A stretch of 64,000 nucleotides of DNA from Bradyrhizobium liaoningense (GCF_018130955.1 NZ_JAFCJM010000037.1:1-64000); one strand, 5' to 3'. Positions 9,565 through 17,392 are shown, counted from the first letter of the stretch. Translations and numbers: made by a program. The notes: generated by a model not told the origin, from the sequence alone.

Positions 9565-10794
9565 CTAGCTTTTCGAATCCGCAATCACCGTCCTCCGCCC
9601 CGGCGCCGGCCCCACATAGCGCGCGCGCGGGCGGATCAGCTTGCCGAGGGCCAGCTGCTCGCTGGCATGCGCGATCCAGCCGACGCTGCGTGACATCGCA
9701 AACAGCGCGAGCTCGCTGCCGGGCGGAAAGCGCAGCGCGTGCACGAGGACTGCGAGCGCGTAGTCGATATTGACGAGCTCGCCGGTCGCTTCCGCGATCC
9801 TTTCCGGCACTTCGCGGGTGAATTTGCGCGGCGCCCCAGTGCGGGCAAGCGCATTCAGCAGCGACTGCGCGCGCGGATCGCCGCGCTTGTAGACGCCGTG
9901 CCCAAAACCGGCAAAGCGCTCGCCGAGCGCGACGCGCTCGCGCACCATCGGCTCGACGTCGCGGTCCACCAGCGTCTTGACGAGCTGCGAGGCCAGCACG
10001 CCGGCGCCGCCATGCTTTGGTCCCTTCAGCGCGGCAAGGCCGGCAATCACCGCGTCGTACAGATTGAGGCCGGTCGAGGCCGCGCAGCGCGCGGTGAAGG
10101 TGGATGCGTTCAACTCGTGATCGGCGAGCAGCACCAGCGCGCGGCGGACGAGATCGGCGGCGTGCTTGTTGTCGGGCGCCCAGGCGCGCGCGACCAGCTG
10201 ATGCAGCGGCTCAGCCGAGGGCTCGGCATTGAGCATGGTGGCGACCAGGAGGCGGACGATACGCGCGCCGACCAGCGCGCGGCCATCGGGCGCGCGGGTG
10301 AAGGCGCGGGGATCGGCGCTGGACGCGAGCGCGAGGACGGCGATGGCGCGGTCGATCGGCGCGGCACGGCGCGCGGCTTGCGCGATCGCGCGCATCTCGT
10401 CGGAGACGTGCGGGCAGTTGTCCGGCGCGAAGGGATCGACGCCGGAGACGTCCCAGAGCAGCGTTGCCGTGTGCTCCAGCGTGTCGCGTTCGGAGAGATC
10501 GACGCAGTTCACGCCGCGATAGATCGGGCCGTCCTCGGTGATGGTCGCGATCTCCGTGTCCAGCACAGGCAGATCGGCATCAAAGCTGCGCAATCCCCGC
10601 GGCTCCGGCGAGGGGCTGCGGCGATCCTTCAGGCTGCGGACGTCCTCGGCCCGGTAGCGGTTCTTGCGCGAATCGGCTGTCGGCTCGGAGCGGATCAGGC
10701 CGCGGCTGACATAGGCGTAGAGGGTCGCCGGCGAGATCGCGAGCTCGGCGGCGGCTTCCCGGGCGGAGAGGTAGAGTTCCTCGGAATTTTTCAT
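9565..10794 (-). CDS. Citrate-synthase-family protein with N-terminal helix-turn-helix
   Basis: A 409-residue fusion. Residues 6-58 form a MerR/excisionase-type helix-turn-helix (LSAREAAAELAISPATLYAYVSRGLIRSEP followed by KNRYRAEDVRSLKDRR). Residues 80-405 form a citrate-synthase fold with the expected active-site positions: His in GPKHGGAG (261), His in GFGHGVYK (299) and Asp in VNIDYALAV (344). A DNA-binding domain on an intact synthase fold suggests a metabolite-sensing regulator or a dual-function enzyme; that is inference. It is divergent from a second citrate synthase 76 bases away, with palindromes between. No ribosome binding site precedes the ATG, so the mRNA may be nearly leaderless. 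Confidence 0.9.
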   Translation of the reverse strand: MKNSEELYLSAREAAAELAISPATLYAYVSRGLIRSEPTADSRKNRYRAEDVRSLKDRRSPSPEPRGLRSFDADLPVLDTEIATITEDGPIYRGVNCVDLSERDTLEHTATLLWDVSGVDPFAPDNCPHVSDEMRAIAQAARRAAPIDRAIAVLALASSADPRAFTRAPDGRALVGARIVRLLVATMLNAEPSAEPLHQLVARAWAPDNKHAADLVRRALVLLADHELNASTFTARCAASTGLNLYDAVIAGLAALKGPKHGGAGVLASQLVKTLVDRDVEPMVRERVALGERFAGFGHGVYKRGDPRAQSLLNALARTGAPRKFTREVPERIAEATGELVNIDYALAVLVHALRFPPGSELALFAMSRSVGWIAHASEQLALGKLIRPRARYVGPAPGRRTVIADSKS

Positions 10795-10795
10795 G

Positions 10796-10824
10796 TTGAT
10801 TTATGTAATCAAGATTGATCAATC
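10796..10824. promoter_or_regulatory. Paired palindromes between the divergent citrate synthase genes
   Basis: TTGATT-N5-AATCAA spans 10796-10812 and is followed at once by the perfect 12-base palindrome GATTGATCAATC at 10813-10824. Both share the half-site TTGAT. They abut the ATG of the HTH-citrate synthase and lie 47 bases before the other gene. They are candidate operators for the helix-turn-helix protein; binding is inferred. Confidence 0.6.
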
Positions 10825-10870
10825 TGTCGAGAGGCCCGACCTTTCCTGCATTGCGAAAGGAGAATGGGCC

Positions 10871-11965
10871 ATGAACATCCACCTCACCAAAAGCCAAATC
10901 GGACTGGACGGCATTCCCGCGGCCGAAACCGTGCTGAGCCATGTCGACGGCGAGCGCGGCGAATTGATCATCGCGGGCGAGCATGTCGGCGCCCTCGCCG
11001 CCAAATCGAGCTTCGAGGGCGTGACCGCGCGCCTCTGGAACGGCGCGATGGGGAGCAAGCTCAGCGAAGCCAATGTGCGGGCAAGCCTGGGGGCTGCGCG
11101 CGAACGCGCTTTCGCCCGGCTGCCCGACCTGCTGCCGGCCACGCGCGGCATGGGGATCGTCGACGGGTTTCGCGCCGCGGTCGCCGGCCTGCGCGCCGAG
11201 CACGGGCTCGACCACGAAGCGACCGTCGTCGGCGCCTTCCCGGTGATCGCCGGCGCGCTGGTGCGCCGGGCCAAGGGCCTCGATCCCGTCGCGCCCGATC
11301 CGAGCGTCAGCCATGCCGCCGATACGCTGCGCATGCTGCACGGCCGCAGCCCCGCGACACGCGAGGTCACCGCACTCGACGCCTATCTGGTCACCGTCTG
11401 CGACCACGGCATGAACGCCTCGACCTTCGCCACGCGCGTCGTGGCATCGACCCATGCCGACCTGTTCGCGGCCGTGACCGCCGGCTATTGCGCACTGACC
11501 GGGCCGCTGCATGGCGGTGCACCGGAGCCGGTGCTGGAGATGCTCGATGCGATCGGGACGCGCGAGCGCATCAAGCCCTGGGTGGATGCGGCGCTCGCCC
11601 GCGGCGAACGGATGATGGGCTTTGGTCACCGCGTCTATCGCGTGCGCGACCCGCGCGCCGACGTGCTGAAGACCGCGATCGAGGCGCTCGCCTCCAACGG
11701 CGCCGACCTGCCCTTTGCCGGCGAGGTCGAGGCCTATATCCGCGACGCCTTGCGGAAGAAGAATCCGGAGCGGCCGCTGGAGACCAATGTCGAGTTCTTC
11801 ACCGCGATCCTGCTCGACGCGCTCGCGATTCCCAGGCAGGCCTTTACGCCGATCTTCGCCGTCGCCCGCGTCGCCGGCTGGACCGCGCACGCGCTGGAGC
11901 ATCGGCGCACCGGACGGCTGATCCGGCCGAGCTCGTCGTATGTCGGGGCGATGCCGAAGGCGTGA
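10871..11965 (+). CDS. Citrate synthase / 2-methylcitrate synthase family protein
   Basis: A 364-residue enzyme that would condense acetyl-CoA (or propionyl-CoA) with oxaloacetate. Active-site His residues are in GPLHGGAPE (214) and GFGHRVYRVRD (253). The catalytic Asp of classical enzymes is Glu here (ETNVEFF, 308), a change I recall from the actinobacterial citrate synthase 2 group. The ATG at 10871 follows AAAGGAG at a good distance; the frame runs 26 codons upstream into the operator region, but that part is not used. It is divergent from the HTH-citrate synthase and is probably its regulatory target. It is unlikely to be the main housekeeping synthase. Confidence 0.88.
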   Translation: MNIHLTKSQIGLDGIPAAETVLSHVDGERGELIIAGEHVGALAAKSSFEGVTARLWNGAMGSKLSEANVRASLGAARERAFARLPDLLPATRGMGIVDGFRAAVAGLRAEHGLDHEATVVGAFPVIAGALVRRAKGLDPVAPDPSVSHAADTLRMLHGRSPATREVTALDAYLVTVCDHGMNASTFATRVVASTHADLFAAVTAGYCALTGPLHGGAPEPVLEMLDAIGTRERIKPWVDAALARGERMMGFGHRVYRVRDPRADVLKTAIEALASNGADLPFAGEVEAYIRDALRKKNPERPLETNVEFFTAILLDALAIPRQAFTPIFAVARVAGWTAHALEHRRTGRLIRPSSSYVGAMPKA

Positions 11966-11976
11966 CGGATGGATTT

Positions 11977-12120
11977 CGTAGGGTGGGTAAGCCCCGCGGA
12001 TTGCGCGAAGCGCAAACCGCTCGGCGTAACCCACCACTTCTGTCACCGCGGAGATTAAAGAGGTGGGTTACGCCCGGCGAACTGCGCTTCGCGCAGTCGC
12101 AAGGCTAACCCACCCTACGA
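11977..12120. repeat. Inverted repeat with 'cgtagggtgggt' ends, family D
   Basis: The left end cgtagggtgggtaagcc pairs with the right end ggctaacccaccctacg. Internal segments are gcgcgaagcgcaa and ctgcgcttcgcgcag, and a second aggtgggttacgcc arm. It fills nearly the whole gap between the convergent citrate synthase and J-domain genes. A right-end fragment recurs at 55072-55090. Confidence 0.9.
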
Positions 12121-12136
12121 GGCTGTGACGCGAGGC

Positions 12137-12769
12137 CTACGCCTCCCGCACCACCGTCTTCAAATAATTATACGCCTTGATGATCTCGATCAGGCGGTCT
12201 TCCGTCGAGCGGTCGCCGCCATTGGCGTCGGGGTGGTGCTGCTTGACCAGCGCCTTGTACTTGGTCTTGACGTCGGCGAGCGTGACGTCGGGGCCGAGGC
12301 CCATCACCTGGAGCGCCTTGCGCTCGGCGTTCATCACCTTGCGCGTCTCGGCCTTCGGCGCCTCCGGGCCGCGGCGCCAGTTGGCGCGGCCATTGATCTC
12401 CGAGAACATGCTGAACGGGTCGAAGGCGCCGTCGATCTCGGCCTCCGTTCCCTTCTTGACGCCGCCATTGGCGCCCATCTTCCAGGTCGGACGATGGCCG
12501 GTGAGCGCGTCCTTCTGGTAGCGCGCCACGGCCTCCGCATTCATGCCGGAGAAGAAATTGTAGGACTGATTGTACTCGCGCACATGGTCGAGACAGAAAT
12601 GCCAGTACTCGCGCGAATTCTCGCGCCCCTTCGGCGCACGGTGCGCGCCCTTGTTCTGACAGCCGGCCCACTCGCAATTGACCACGGTCTCGCGCGGCTT
12701 CGCGTCCTGCTTCGCCTTGGTCGGCTTGACGCGGATGGAGTCGAAGAACTTTGATGAATCGATCGGCAT
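12137..12769 (-). CDS. J-domain (DnaJ-like) protein
   Basis: A 210-residue protein with a C-terminal J domain: ALQVMGLGPDVTLADVKTKYKALVKQHHPDANGGD, with the HPD motif that stimulates Hsp70/DnaK (near residue 180). The N-terminal half has a Cys pair (NCEWAGCQNKGAHRAP) and a further Cys-His (WHFCLDH), which may bind a metal. It lacks the G/F and zinc-finger regions of DnaJ itself, so it is a specialised co-chaperone. It is divergent from bolA with 114 bases between them. In other Rhizobiales a J-domain gene of this type lies beside cobS; here dedA and the citrate synthases separate them. Confidence 0.92.
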   Translation of the reverse strand: MPIDSSKFFDSIRVKPTKAKQDAKPRETVVNCEWAGCQNKGAHRAPKGRENSREYWHFCLDHVREYNQSYNFFSGMNAEAVARYQKDALTGHRPTWKMGANGGVKKGTEAEIDGAFDPFSMFSEINGRANWRRGPEAPKAETRKVMNAERKALQVMGLGPDVTLADVKTKYKALVKQHHPDANGGDRSTEDRLIEIIKAYNYLKTVVREA

Positions 12770-12883
12770 GGCTGACTTTGACTACGCAATGCGAAAACCT
12801 TCAAGTCTTGACATTGCGATTAGCTGTTTGGCGATTAGCTGATTGACGGATCTCTCACCCGCGCATTAATGGCTCTCATGGCT

Positions 12884-13147
12884 ATGACCGATACTATCAC
12901 CAACAAGTTGCGCGAAGCTTTCTCGCCGGAAAGCCTGCGGGTGGTCGACGAGTCACATTTGCATGAAGGCCATGCCGGCCACCGGCCGAGCGGCGAGACG
13001 CATTTCCGGGTTTATGTTGTGTCTGACGCCTTCAAAGGGAAGGGCCGGGTCGAGCGCCACCGCATGATAAATGCGGCGCTGGCTGCGGAACTCTTGGGCA
13101 GCGTGCACGCGCTGGCGATCCACGCGCAGGCGCCGGGCGAAGGGTGA
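12884..13147 (+). CDS. bolA: BolA-family protein
   Basis: An 87-residue BolA/IbaG-type protein. The fold is evident from ITNKLREAFSPESLRVVDESHLHEGH, with the conserved His residues, the central GETHFRVYVVSDAFKGKGRVERHRMINAAL and the C-terminal VHALAIHAQAPGE. BolA proteins pair with monothiol glutaredoxins in [2Fe-2S] handling and also act as transcription regulators. Three in-frame ATGs (12869, 12878, 12884) are possible; I take the third because family members start close to this point, but the ribosome binding site does not settle it. Confidence 0.9.
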   Translation: MTDTITNKLREAFSPESLRVVDESHLHEGHAGHRPSGETHFRVYVVSDAFKGKGRVERHRMINAALAAELLGSVHALAIHAQAPGEG

Positions 13148-13153
13148 TCTTCG

Positions 13154-13175
13154 CTGACCCTCCCCTGGAGGTCAG
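13154..13175. terminator. Hairpin between convergent bolA and corC-like genes
   Basis: CTGACCCTCC pairs with GGAGGTCAG across a three-base loop with one bulged C. It lies 6 bases after bolA and 5 bases beyond the stop of the convergent gene. There is no good T-run on either strand, so a role as terminator is uncertain; it may be a short remnant of repeat family E. Confidence 0.35.
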
Positions 13176-13179
13176 AAAA

Positions 13180-14484
13180 TCAAAACGCCGTCCCGGCCCG
13201 CCTCGGCTTGGCTTCCTCGACCTCGGCCTCGCGCGGCACCGGTGAAATACGGAGCGCGGTGATGCGGTTGCGCTCGCGGCGGAGCACGCGGAAACGGAAG
13301 CCGTGGAAGGTAAAGCTCTGGCCGCGGTCGGGGATCGAACGCGCCTCGTGAATGACGAGGCCCGCGACCGTCGTTGCCTCTTCGTCAGGCAGATTCCAGT
13401 CCATGGCGCGGTTGAGGTCGCGGATCGGCACCGAGCCGTCGACCACGACGGAGCCGTCGGGCTGGGCGCGGACGCCCGCGACCACCACGTCGTGCTCGTC
13501 GGAGATGTCGCCGACGATCTCCTCCAAGATGTCTTCCAGCGTCACAAGACCTTCAACTTCGCCATACTCGTCGACGACGAGCGCAAAGTGGGTCTTGCGG
13601 CGGCGGAACGCCTTGAGCTGCTCGGAGACGGGCCGCATCTCCGGCACGAACCAGGGCGGCAGCGCGATGGTCGAGGCATCGATGCGCGAGGTGTCGCCGT
13701 CGGAGGCGCGAATCGCGCGCAAAAGATCCTTGGCGTGCAGCACGCCGATGATGTTCTCCGGCTTCTCGCGCCACAGCGGAATGCGGGTGTATTCGGTGGC
13801 GAGCACCTCGCGCACCAGATCTTCCGCAGGCAAATCGGCATTGATCATGACCATCTCGGTGCGATGGATCATCACGTCGGAGACCTGGAGCTCGCGCAGG
13901 TCCAACAGACCGCCGAGCATGTCGCGGTCGTGCTTCTCGACCTTGCCCTCGTGGTGCAAGAGGTCGACCGCACCGCGCAGGCGCTCGGTCGGCGACAGGA
14001 TCGCCTGGTGCTCGCCGGCGAAGCCGAACAGCCGCATCAAGAGCCGCACGACGACTTCGACCACATGCAGCAGCGGTCCGAGCACGTACATCGTGAGCCG
14101 CATCGGACGCGCCACGGCGAGCGCCATGCGGTCGGGTGCGTTGATCGCGATGGTCTTGGGCAGGACCTCGGCGAAGATCACCACGAGCGCGGTCATCACG
14201 CCGGTGGCGTAGAGCACGCCGACGTCGCCGAACCAGGCGGTGAAGATGGCGGTCGCGAGCGCGGAGGCGCCGATATTGGCGATGTTGTTACCGAGCAGCA
14301 GCGCGCCGATCAGGCGCTCGCGCATGTCGAGCAATTGCGAGACCACGTCGGCGTCGTGATTGCCCTGCTTGGAGAGCCGCAGCATGCTGGCGCGCGAGGC
14401 GCCGGTCAGCGCGGTCTCGCTCGCGGCGAAGAACGCCGAGACCAGGAGGCAGAAAACGACGATGGAAAGTCCGAGCCAGTCCAT
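13180..14484 (-). CDS. HlyC/CorC-family protein: CNNM transmembrane domain plus CBS pair
   Basis: A 434-residue protein with an N-terminal DUF21/CNNM membrane domain (helices at about 3-23, 60-82, 92-112 and 130-150, with AASETALTGASRAS and FAEVLPKTIAIN as marks). A CBS pair follows at about 205-330 (VSDVMIHRTEMVMI and FALVVDEYGEVEGLVTLEDILEEIVGDI), then a C-terminal CorC/HlyC FAD-like domain. Relatives are implicated in Mg2+/Co2+ transport. The old label 'hemolysin' is not supported as a function. It lies 126 bases downstream of aroB on the same strand and may be read from the aroK-aroB transcript. Confidence 0.93.
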   Translation of the reverse strand: MDWLGLSIVVFCLLVSAFFAASETALTGASRASMLRLSKQGNHDADVVSQLLDMRERLIGALLLGNNIANIGASALATAIFTAWFGDVGVLYATGVMTALVVIFAEVLPKTIAINAPDRMALAVARPMRLTMYVLGPLLHVVEVVVRLLMRLFGFAGEHQAILSPTERLRGAVDLLHHEGKVEKHDRDMLGGLLDLRELQVSDVMIHRTEMVMINADLPAEDLVREVLATEYTRIPLWREKPENIIGVLHAKDLLRAIRASDGDTSRIDASTIALPPWFVPEMRPVSEQLKAFRRRKTHFALVVDEYGEVEGLVTLEDILEEIVGDISDEHDVVVAGVRAQPDGSVVVDGSVPIRDLNRAMDWNLPDEEATTVAGLVIHEARSIPDRGQSFTFHGFRFRVLRRERNRITALRISPVPREAEVEEAKPRRAGTAF

Positions 14485-14490
14485 GCACCA

Positions 14491-14592
14491 CTCTAGAGCC
14501 AGTTCCGTTCCGATGGGATCAGAACGGATCTTCTTGTTTTGACGCGTTTTCCTTACGCGAACCGGTACCCACTTCGCTCGAAAACGCTTTTG
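14491..14592. repeat. Interspersed repeat (acgcgttttc..cgaaaacgct type), family G
   Basis: The segment tctagagccagttccgttcc is followed by ttttgacgcgttttccttac, then gcgaaccggtacccacttcg and ctcgaaaacgctttt. I recognise this arrangement as a very common intergenic repeat of Bradyrhizobium and related rhizobia. The cgttttc / gaaaacg arms make a short inverted repeat. It fills the gap between aroB and the CBS protein. Confidence 0.6.
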
Positions 14593-14610
14593 CGCCGGCT
14601 CAGCCGCGCA

Positions 14611-15759
14611 TCACGCCTTGCGCGCAAGTTTCTCTTGCAGGAAATCGCGCACCAGCGCCGGCTCGACATCCTTGGCGATGACGGCGCGTCCGACCGCCTC
14701 GAGCAGGATGAAGGTGAGCTTGCCGCGCTTGACCTTCTTGTCCTGCGCCATCAGCGCCATCAGGCCGTCGGCGTCGCTGAGCCCCTCCTGCGCAAATCCC
14801 GCGATGTCCTGCAGGCGCGTGGGCAGGCCGACCTCGGCCAGATGCCGCTCGACTCGTGCCGCATCGGCGGCACCAATCATGCCGAGCTTTGCCGAAAACT
14901 CAGCCGCCAGCACCATGCCGATCGACACGCCCTCGCCGTGGAACAGGCGGTCGGAGAAGCCGGTGGCGGCTTCCAGCGCGTGGCCGAAGGTGTGGCCGAG
15001 ATTGAGCAGCGCCCGCTCGCTGGTCTCGCGTTCGTCGCGCGAGACGACGCCGGCCTTGGCGCGGCAGGAGGTGGCGATCGCGTGCTCGCGCGCCGAGCTT
15101 CCCTTGAAAATGTCGGCCTGGTTCTTCTCGAGCCAGGCGAAGAAGGCCTCATCGCCAAGAACGCCATATTTCGCGACCTCGGCATAGCCGGCGCGGAACT
15201 GGCGCGGCGACAGCGTGTCGAGCACGGCGGTGTCGGCGATGACCAGCACCGGCTGGTGGAAGGCGCCGAGCAGATTCTTGCCCTGCGGCGAGTTGATGCC
15301 GGTCTTGCCGCCGACGCTCGAATCGACCTGCGCCAGCAGCGAGGTCGGCACCTGCACGAAATCGACGCCGCGGCGCAGGATCGCGGCCGCAAAGCCGGCG
15401 AGATCGCCGACCACGCCGCCGCCGAGCGCGATCACCAGATCGTTGCGCTCGATTTTTGCCGCGATCAGGGCTTCGCTGACCTTTTCCAGGCCGGCATAGG
15501 TCTTGGAGATCTCGCCTTCCTCGACGATGACACGCGAGGTCGGGATGCCGGCGTCGCTGAGCGAAGCCTCGGTCGGCTCCAGCCAGTGCCTTGCCACGGT
15601 GCGATCGGTCACGATCGCCGTACGCACGCCGGGACGCAAGGCCGCGATCCGCGCGCCCAGCGTCTGCAGCACGTCGCGGCCGATGATGATGTCATAGGCG
15701 CGCTCGCCGAGCGCGACGTCGACGACGATGGGATCAGAATGCTTCAACGGCGCAGTCAT
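14611..15759 (-). CDS. aroB: 3-dehydroquinate synthase
   Basis: A 382-residue NAD- and metal-dependent enzyme that turns DAHP into 3-dehydroquinate, the second step of the shikimate pathway. Motifs: LVIALGGGVVGDLAGFAAA (dinucleotide binding), VPTSLLAQVDSSVGGKTGIN, NLLGAFHQP, GYAEVAKYG and LNLGHTFGHALE, the last carrying a metal-binding His; a further His sits in HGEGVSIGM. The ATG at 15759 overlaps the aroK stop by four bases (ATGA), so the pair is translationally coupled. Length is normal. Confidence 0.97.
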   Translation of the reverse strand: MTAPLKHSDPIVVDVALGERAYDIIIGRDVLQTLGARIAALRPGVRTAIVTDRTVARHWLEPTEASLSDAGIPTSRVIVEEGEISKTYAGLEKVSEALIAAKIERNDLVIALGGGVVGDLAGFAAAILRRGVDFVQVPTSLLAQVDSSVGGKTGINSPQGKNLLGAFHQPVLVIADTAVLDTLSPRQFRAGYAEVAKYGVLGDEAFFAWLEKNQADIFKGSSAREHAIATSCRAKAGVVSRDERETSERALLNLGHTFGHALEAATGFSDRLFHGEGVSIGMVLAAEFSAKLGMIGAADAARVERHLAEVGLPTRLQDIAGFAQEGLSDADGLMALMAQDKKVKRGKLTFILLEAVGRAVIAKDVEPALVRDFLQEKLARKA

Positions 15760-16379
15760 CGTGCGGCACTCGCGACATCGGAAGGTTGTTCGGAAACGGC
15801 AGCGCCGCAGAGATGCGCCCGCAGCATCTCGATGCATTCGTCGACGATGCGGTCATGTGGCACGTCGCGCGAGGCGATGGTGAGGTCGGCATTGCGGTAG
15901 ACCGGTTCGCGCTCGCCGAGCAGGCGGGTGACGGTCGCCTCGGGATCGGCGGTCTGGAGCAGCGGGCGGTCGGCCCGGCGCCGCACCCGCCGCATGATCA
16001 CGTCAGGATCGGCCTTGAGCCAGATCGAGACCGCTTTGGCCGCGATCCGTCGGCGCGTCTCCTCGCGCATGAAGGCGCCGCCGCCGGTGGCCAGCACCCC
16101 CGGCCCGCCGTCCAGCAGCCGCGCGATCACCCGCGCCTCGCCGTCCCTGAAATAGGGCTCGCCATGGCGCTCGAAAATCTCCGGTATGGTCATGCCCGCG
16201 GCCGCCTCGATCTCGCTATCGGCATCGACGAAGGGCAGCCGCAGCCGCGCCGCCATGCGGCGGCCGATGGTGGATTTGCCGACGCCCATCATGCCGACCA
16301 GCACGATCGAGCGCGATCCGAGGGCCGACAGGATGTCGGCCTCGGACGAGGCGGGTGCTGGCACTACGGCGTCGGACAT
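15756..16379 (-). CDS. aroK: Shikimate kinase
   Basis: A 207-residue P-loop kinase that phosphorylates shikimate at the 3-OH. Walker A is GMMGVGKST (residues about 29-37); the shikimate-binding D-x-D is in FVDADSEIE, with further contacts in RDGEARVI and ATGGGAFM; the lid Arg is in RRADRPLLQT. About 20 extra residues at each end are common in rhizobial AroK. It forms an aroK-aroB operon. It is divergent from the 48-residue peptide gene with a 147-base gap. Confidence 0.96.
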   Translation of the reverse strand: MSDAVVPAPASSEADILSALGSRSIVLVGMMGVGKSTIGRRMAARLRLPFVDADSEIEAAAGMTIPEIFERHGEPYFRDGEARVIARLLDGGPGVLATGGGAFMREETRRRIAAKAVSIWLKADPDVIMRRVRRRADRPLLQTADPEATVTRLLGEREPVYRNADLTIASRDVPHDRIVDECIEMLRAHLCGAAVSEQPSDVASAAR

Positions 16380-16526
16380 GTTCCTCGCTCAACCTGCCGC
16401 CAAATGCGGCATTCCCTGCCACCTATACTACCCCCCAAGAGGCCCTCGCCAGAGGACTCTTGCCACGAAACGGCGAACATGTTGGATGATTTCATTGGTT
16501 AATTTGCGCGTCCGAGACCCAGATCC

Positions 16527-16673
16527 ATGCCGAGCCTGTTCCGCTTCCTGACGGTCGTCGCCGTGATCGCCGGCATCGTCTATGGCGTGATCTTCGCGCT
16601 GGCGAACTTCGTCAATCCCAAGCCGCGGGAAATGACGGTGACGATCCCGCCTGACAAATTTCTAAAGAAGTAG
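16527..16673 (+). CDS. 48-residue single-span membrane peptide
   Basis: A small protein, MPSLFRFLTVVAVIAGIVYG at its start, with one hydrophobic helix (residues about 6-29) and a polar C-terminus ending PPDKFLKK. It has the look of a conserved small inner-membrane protein of Bradyrhizobium lying between aroK and xerD; no function is known to me. The most notable point is that a decayed copy of its last ~45 bases is found at 18971-19020, just before xerD, on the far side of three inserted genes. No strong ribosome binding site is visible. Confidence 0.72.
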   Translation: MPSLFRFLTVVAVIAGIVYGVIFALANFVNPKPREMTVTIPPDKFLKK

Positions 16674-16689
16674 ACGCTGGTTGCGAGCG

Positions 16690-17286
16690 TCAGCCGGCTT
16701 GCGAATTCCGCGTTAGTGCTTGGCGCAGCAGACGCAGAAACAGCCGCGTATCTTCGACGAGATTTTGACCTGCGACTTGCGCATCCTTGATACCTTCCAT
16801 CGCCGCGACGATGATGGCAGCAAGGTCCGCGGGCGTGGAATTCAGGGCATCCAGGGTGATCGCACTCGTTGCTTGCGCCTCCGCCAGTGCGCGAGCAAGC
16901 AGTGCCACCAATCGGGCGCGCGCCGCCACTGCGATGTCCTTGGCCAGTGCCATATTGGTGTCGAACAGTTCCGCAGCGTCGGCGCTGCTGGCGAACGGCA
17001 CGATCAAGTCGCGCTGGAAGGCCGCAATCGCCAACTCGATTCGACTGAGAACGTCGCCATCGCTATCGAGCGCGGCTTCGACGCTTCGCATCGTTTTGGC
17101 ATGCGCCCGTGCCGAACCCGCCCGGAACAATTCCTCCTTGCTGCTGAAGCTCAGATAGAGGGACGCGCGCGAGATGCCTGCGGCGCGGGCGATGTCGGCC
17201 ATCGATGTCTTGCGAAAGCCGTGGCGCACGAAGACCGGAAGTGCCGCGTCGAGTATCGCCTCTGATTTTTGATCGCTCGGGCTCAT
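16690..17286 (-). CDS. TetR/AcrR-family transcription regulator
   Basis: A 198-residue one-component regulator. The N-terminal helix-turn-helix is clear: AILDAALPVFVRHGFRKTSMADIARAAGISRASLYLSFSSKEELFRAG. The C-terminal ligand domain is helical with no recognisable ligand signature. The ATG at 17286 is preferred, because the next upstream start (17337) lies inside a palindrome that looks like its operator. It is divergent from an NAD-dependent reductase gene, the usual arrangement for a local repressor. It is part of a three-gene insertion between the 48-residue peptide gene and xerD. Confidence 0.88.
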   Translation of the reverse strand: MSPSDQKSEAILDAALPVFVRHGFRKTSMADIARAAGISRASLYLSFSSKEELFRAGSARAHAKTMRSVEAALDSDGDVLSRIELAIAAFQRDLIVPFASSADAAELFDTNMALAKDIAVAARARLVALLARALAEAQATSAITLDALNSTPADLAAIIVAAMEGIKDAQVAGQNLVEDTRLFLRLLRQALTRNSQAG

Positions 17287-17329
17287 TTGAGACACATTGA
17301 CAATCTTCGTCCAATCCGTCAAAAACAAA

Positions 17330-17356
17330 TTAGACAATATATGTCTAGATGTCTAA
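17330..17356. promoter_or_regulatory. Candidate TetR operator
   Basis: TTAGACA (17330-17336) faces TGTCTAA (17350-17356), and an inner pair AGACA-N5-TGTCT occupies 17332-17346. The overlapping palindromes lie between the TetR gene and the divergent reductase gene, 36 bases before the latter, where a TetR dimer or pair of dimers could block both promoters. Binding is inferred. Confidence 0.55.
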
Positions 17357-17392
17357 GTGGGCTGAGCCGCCCGATCAGTGGATTGAAATCAC

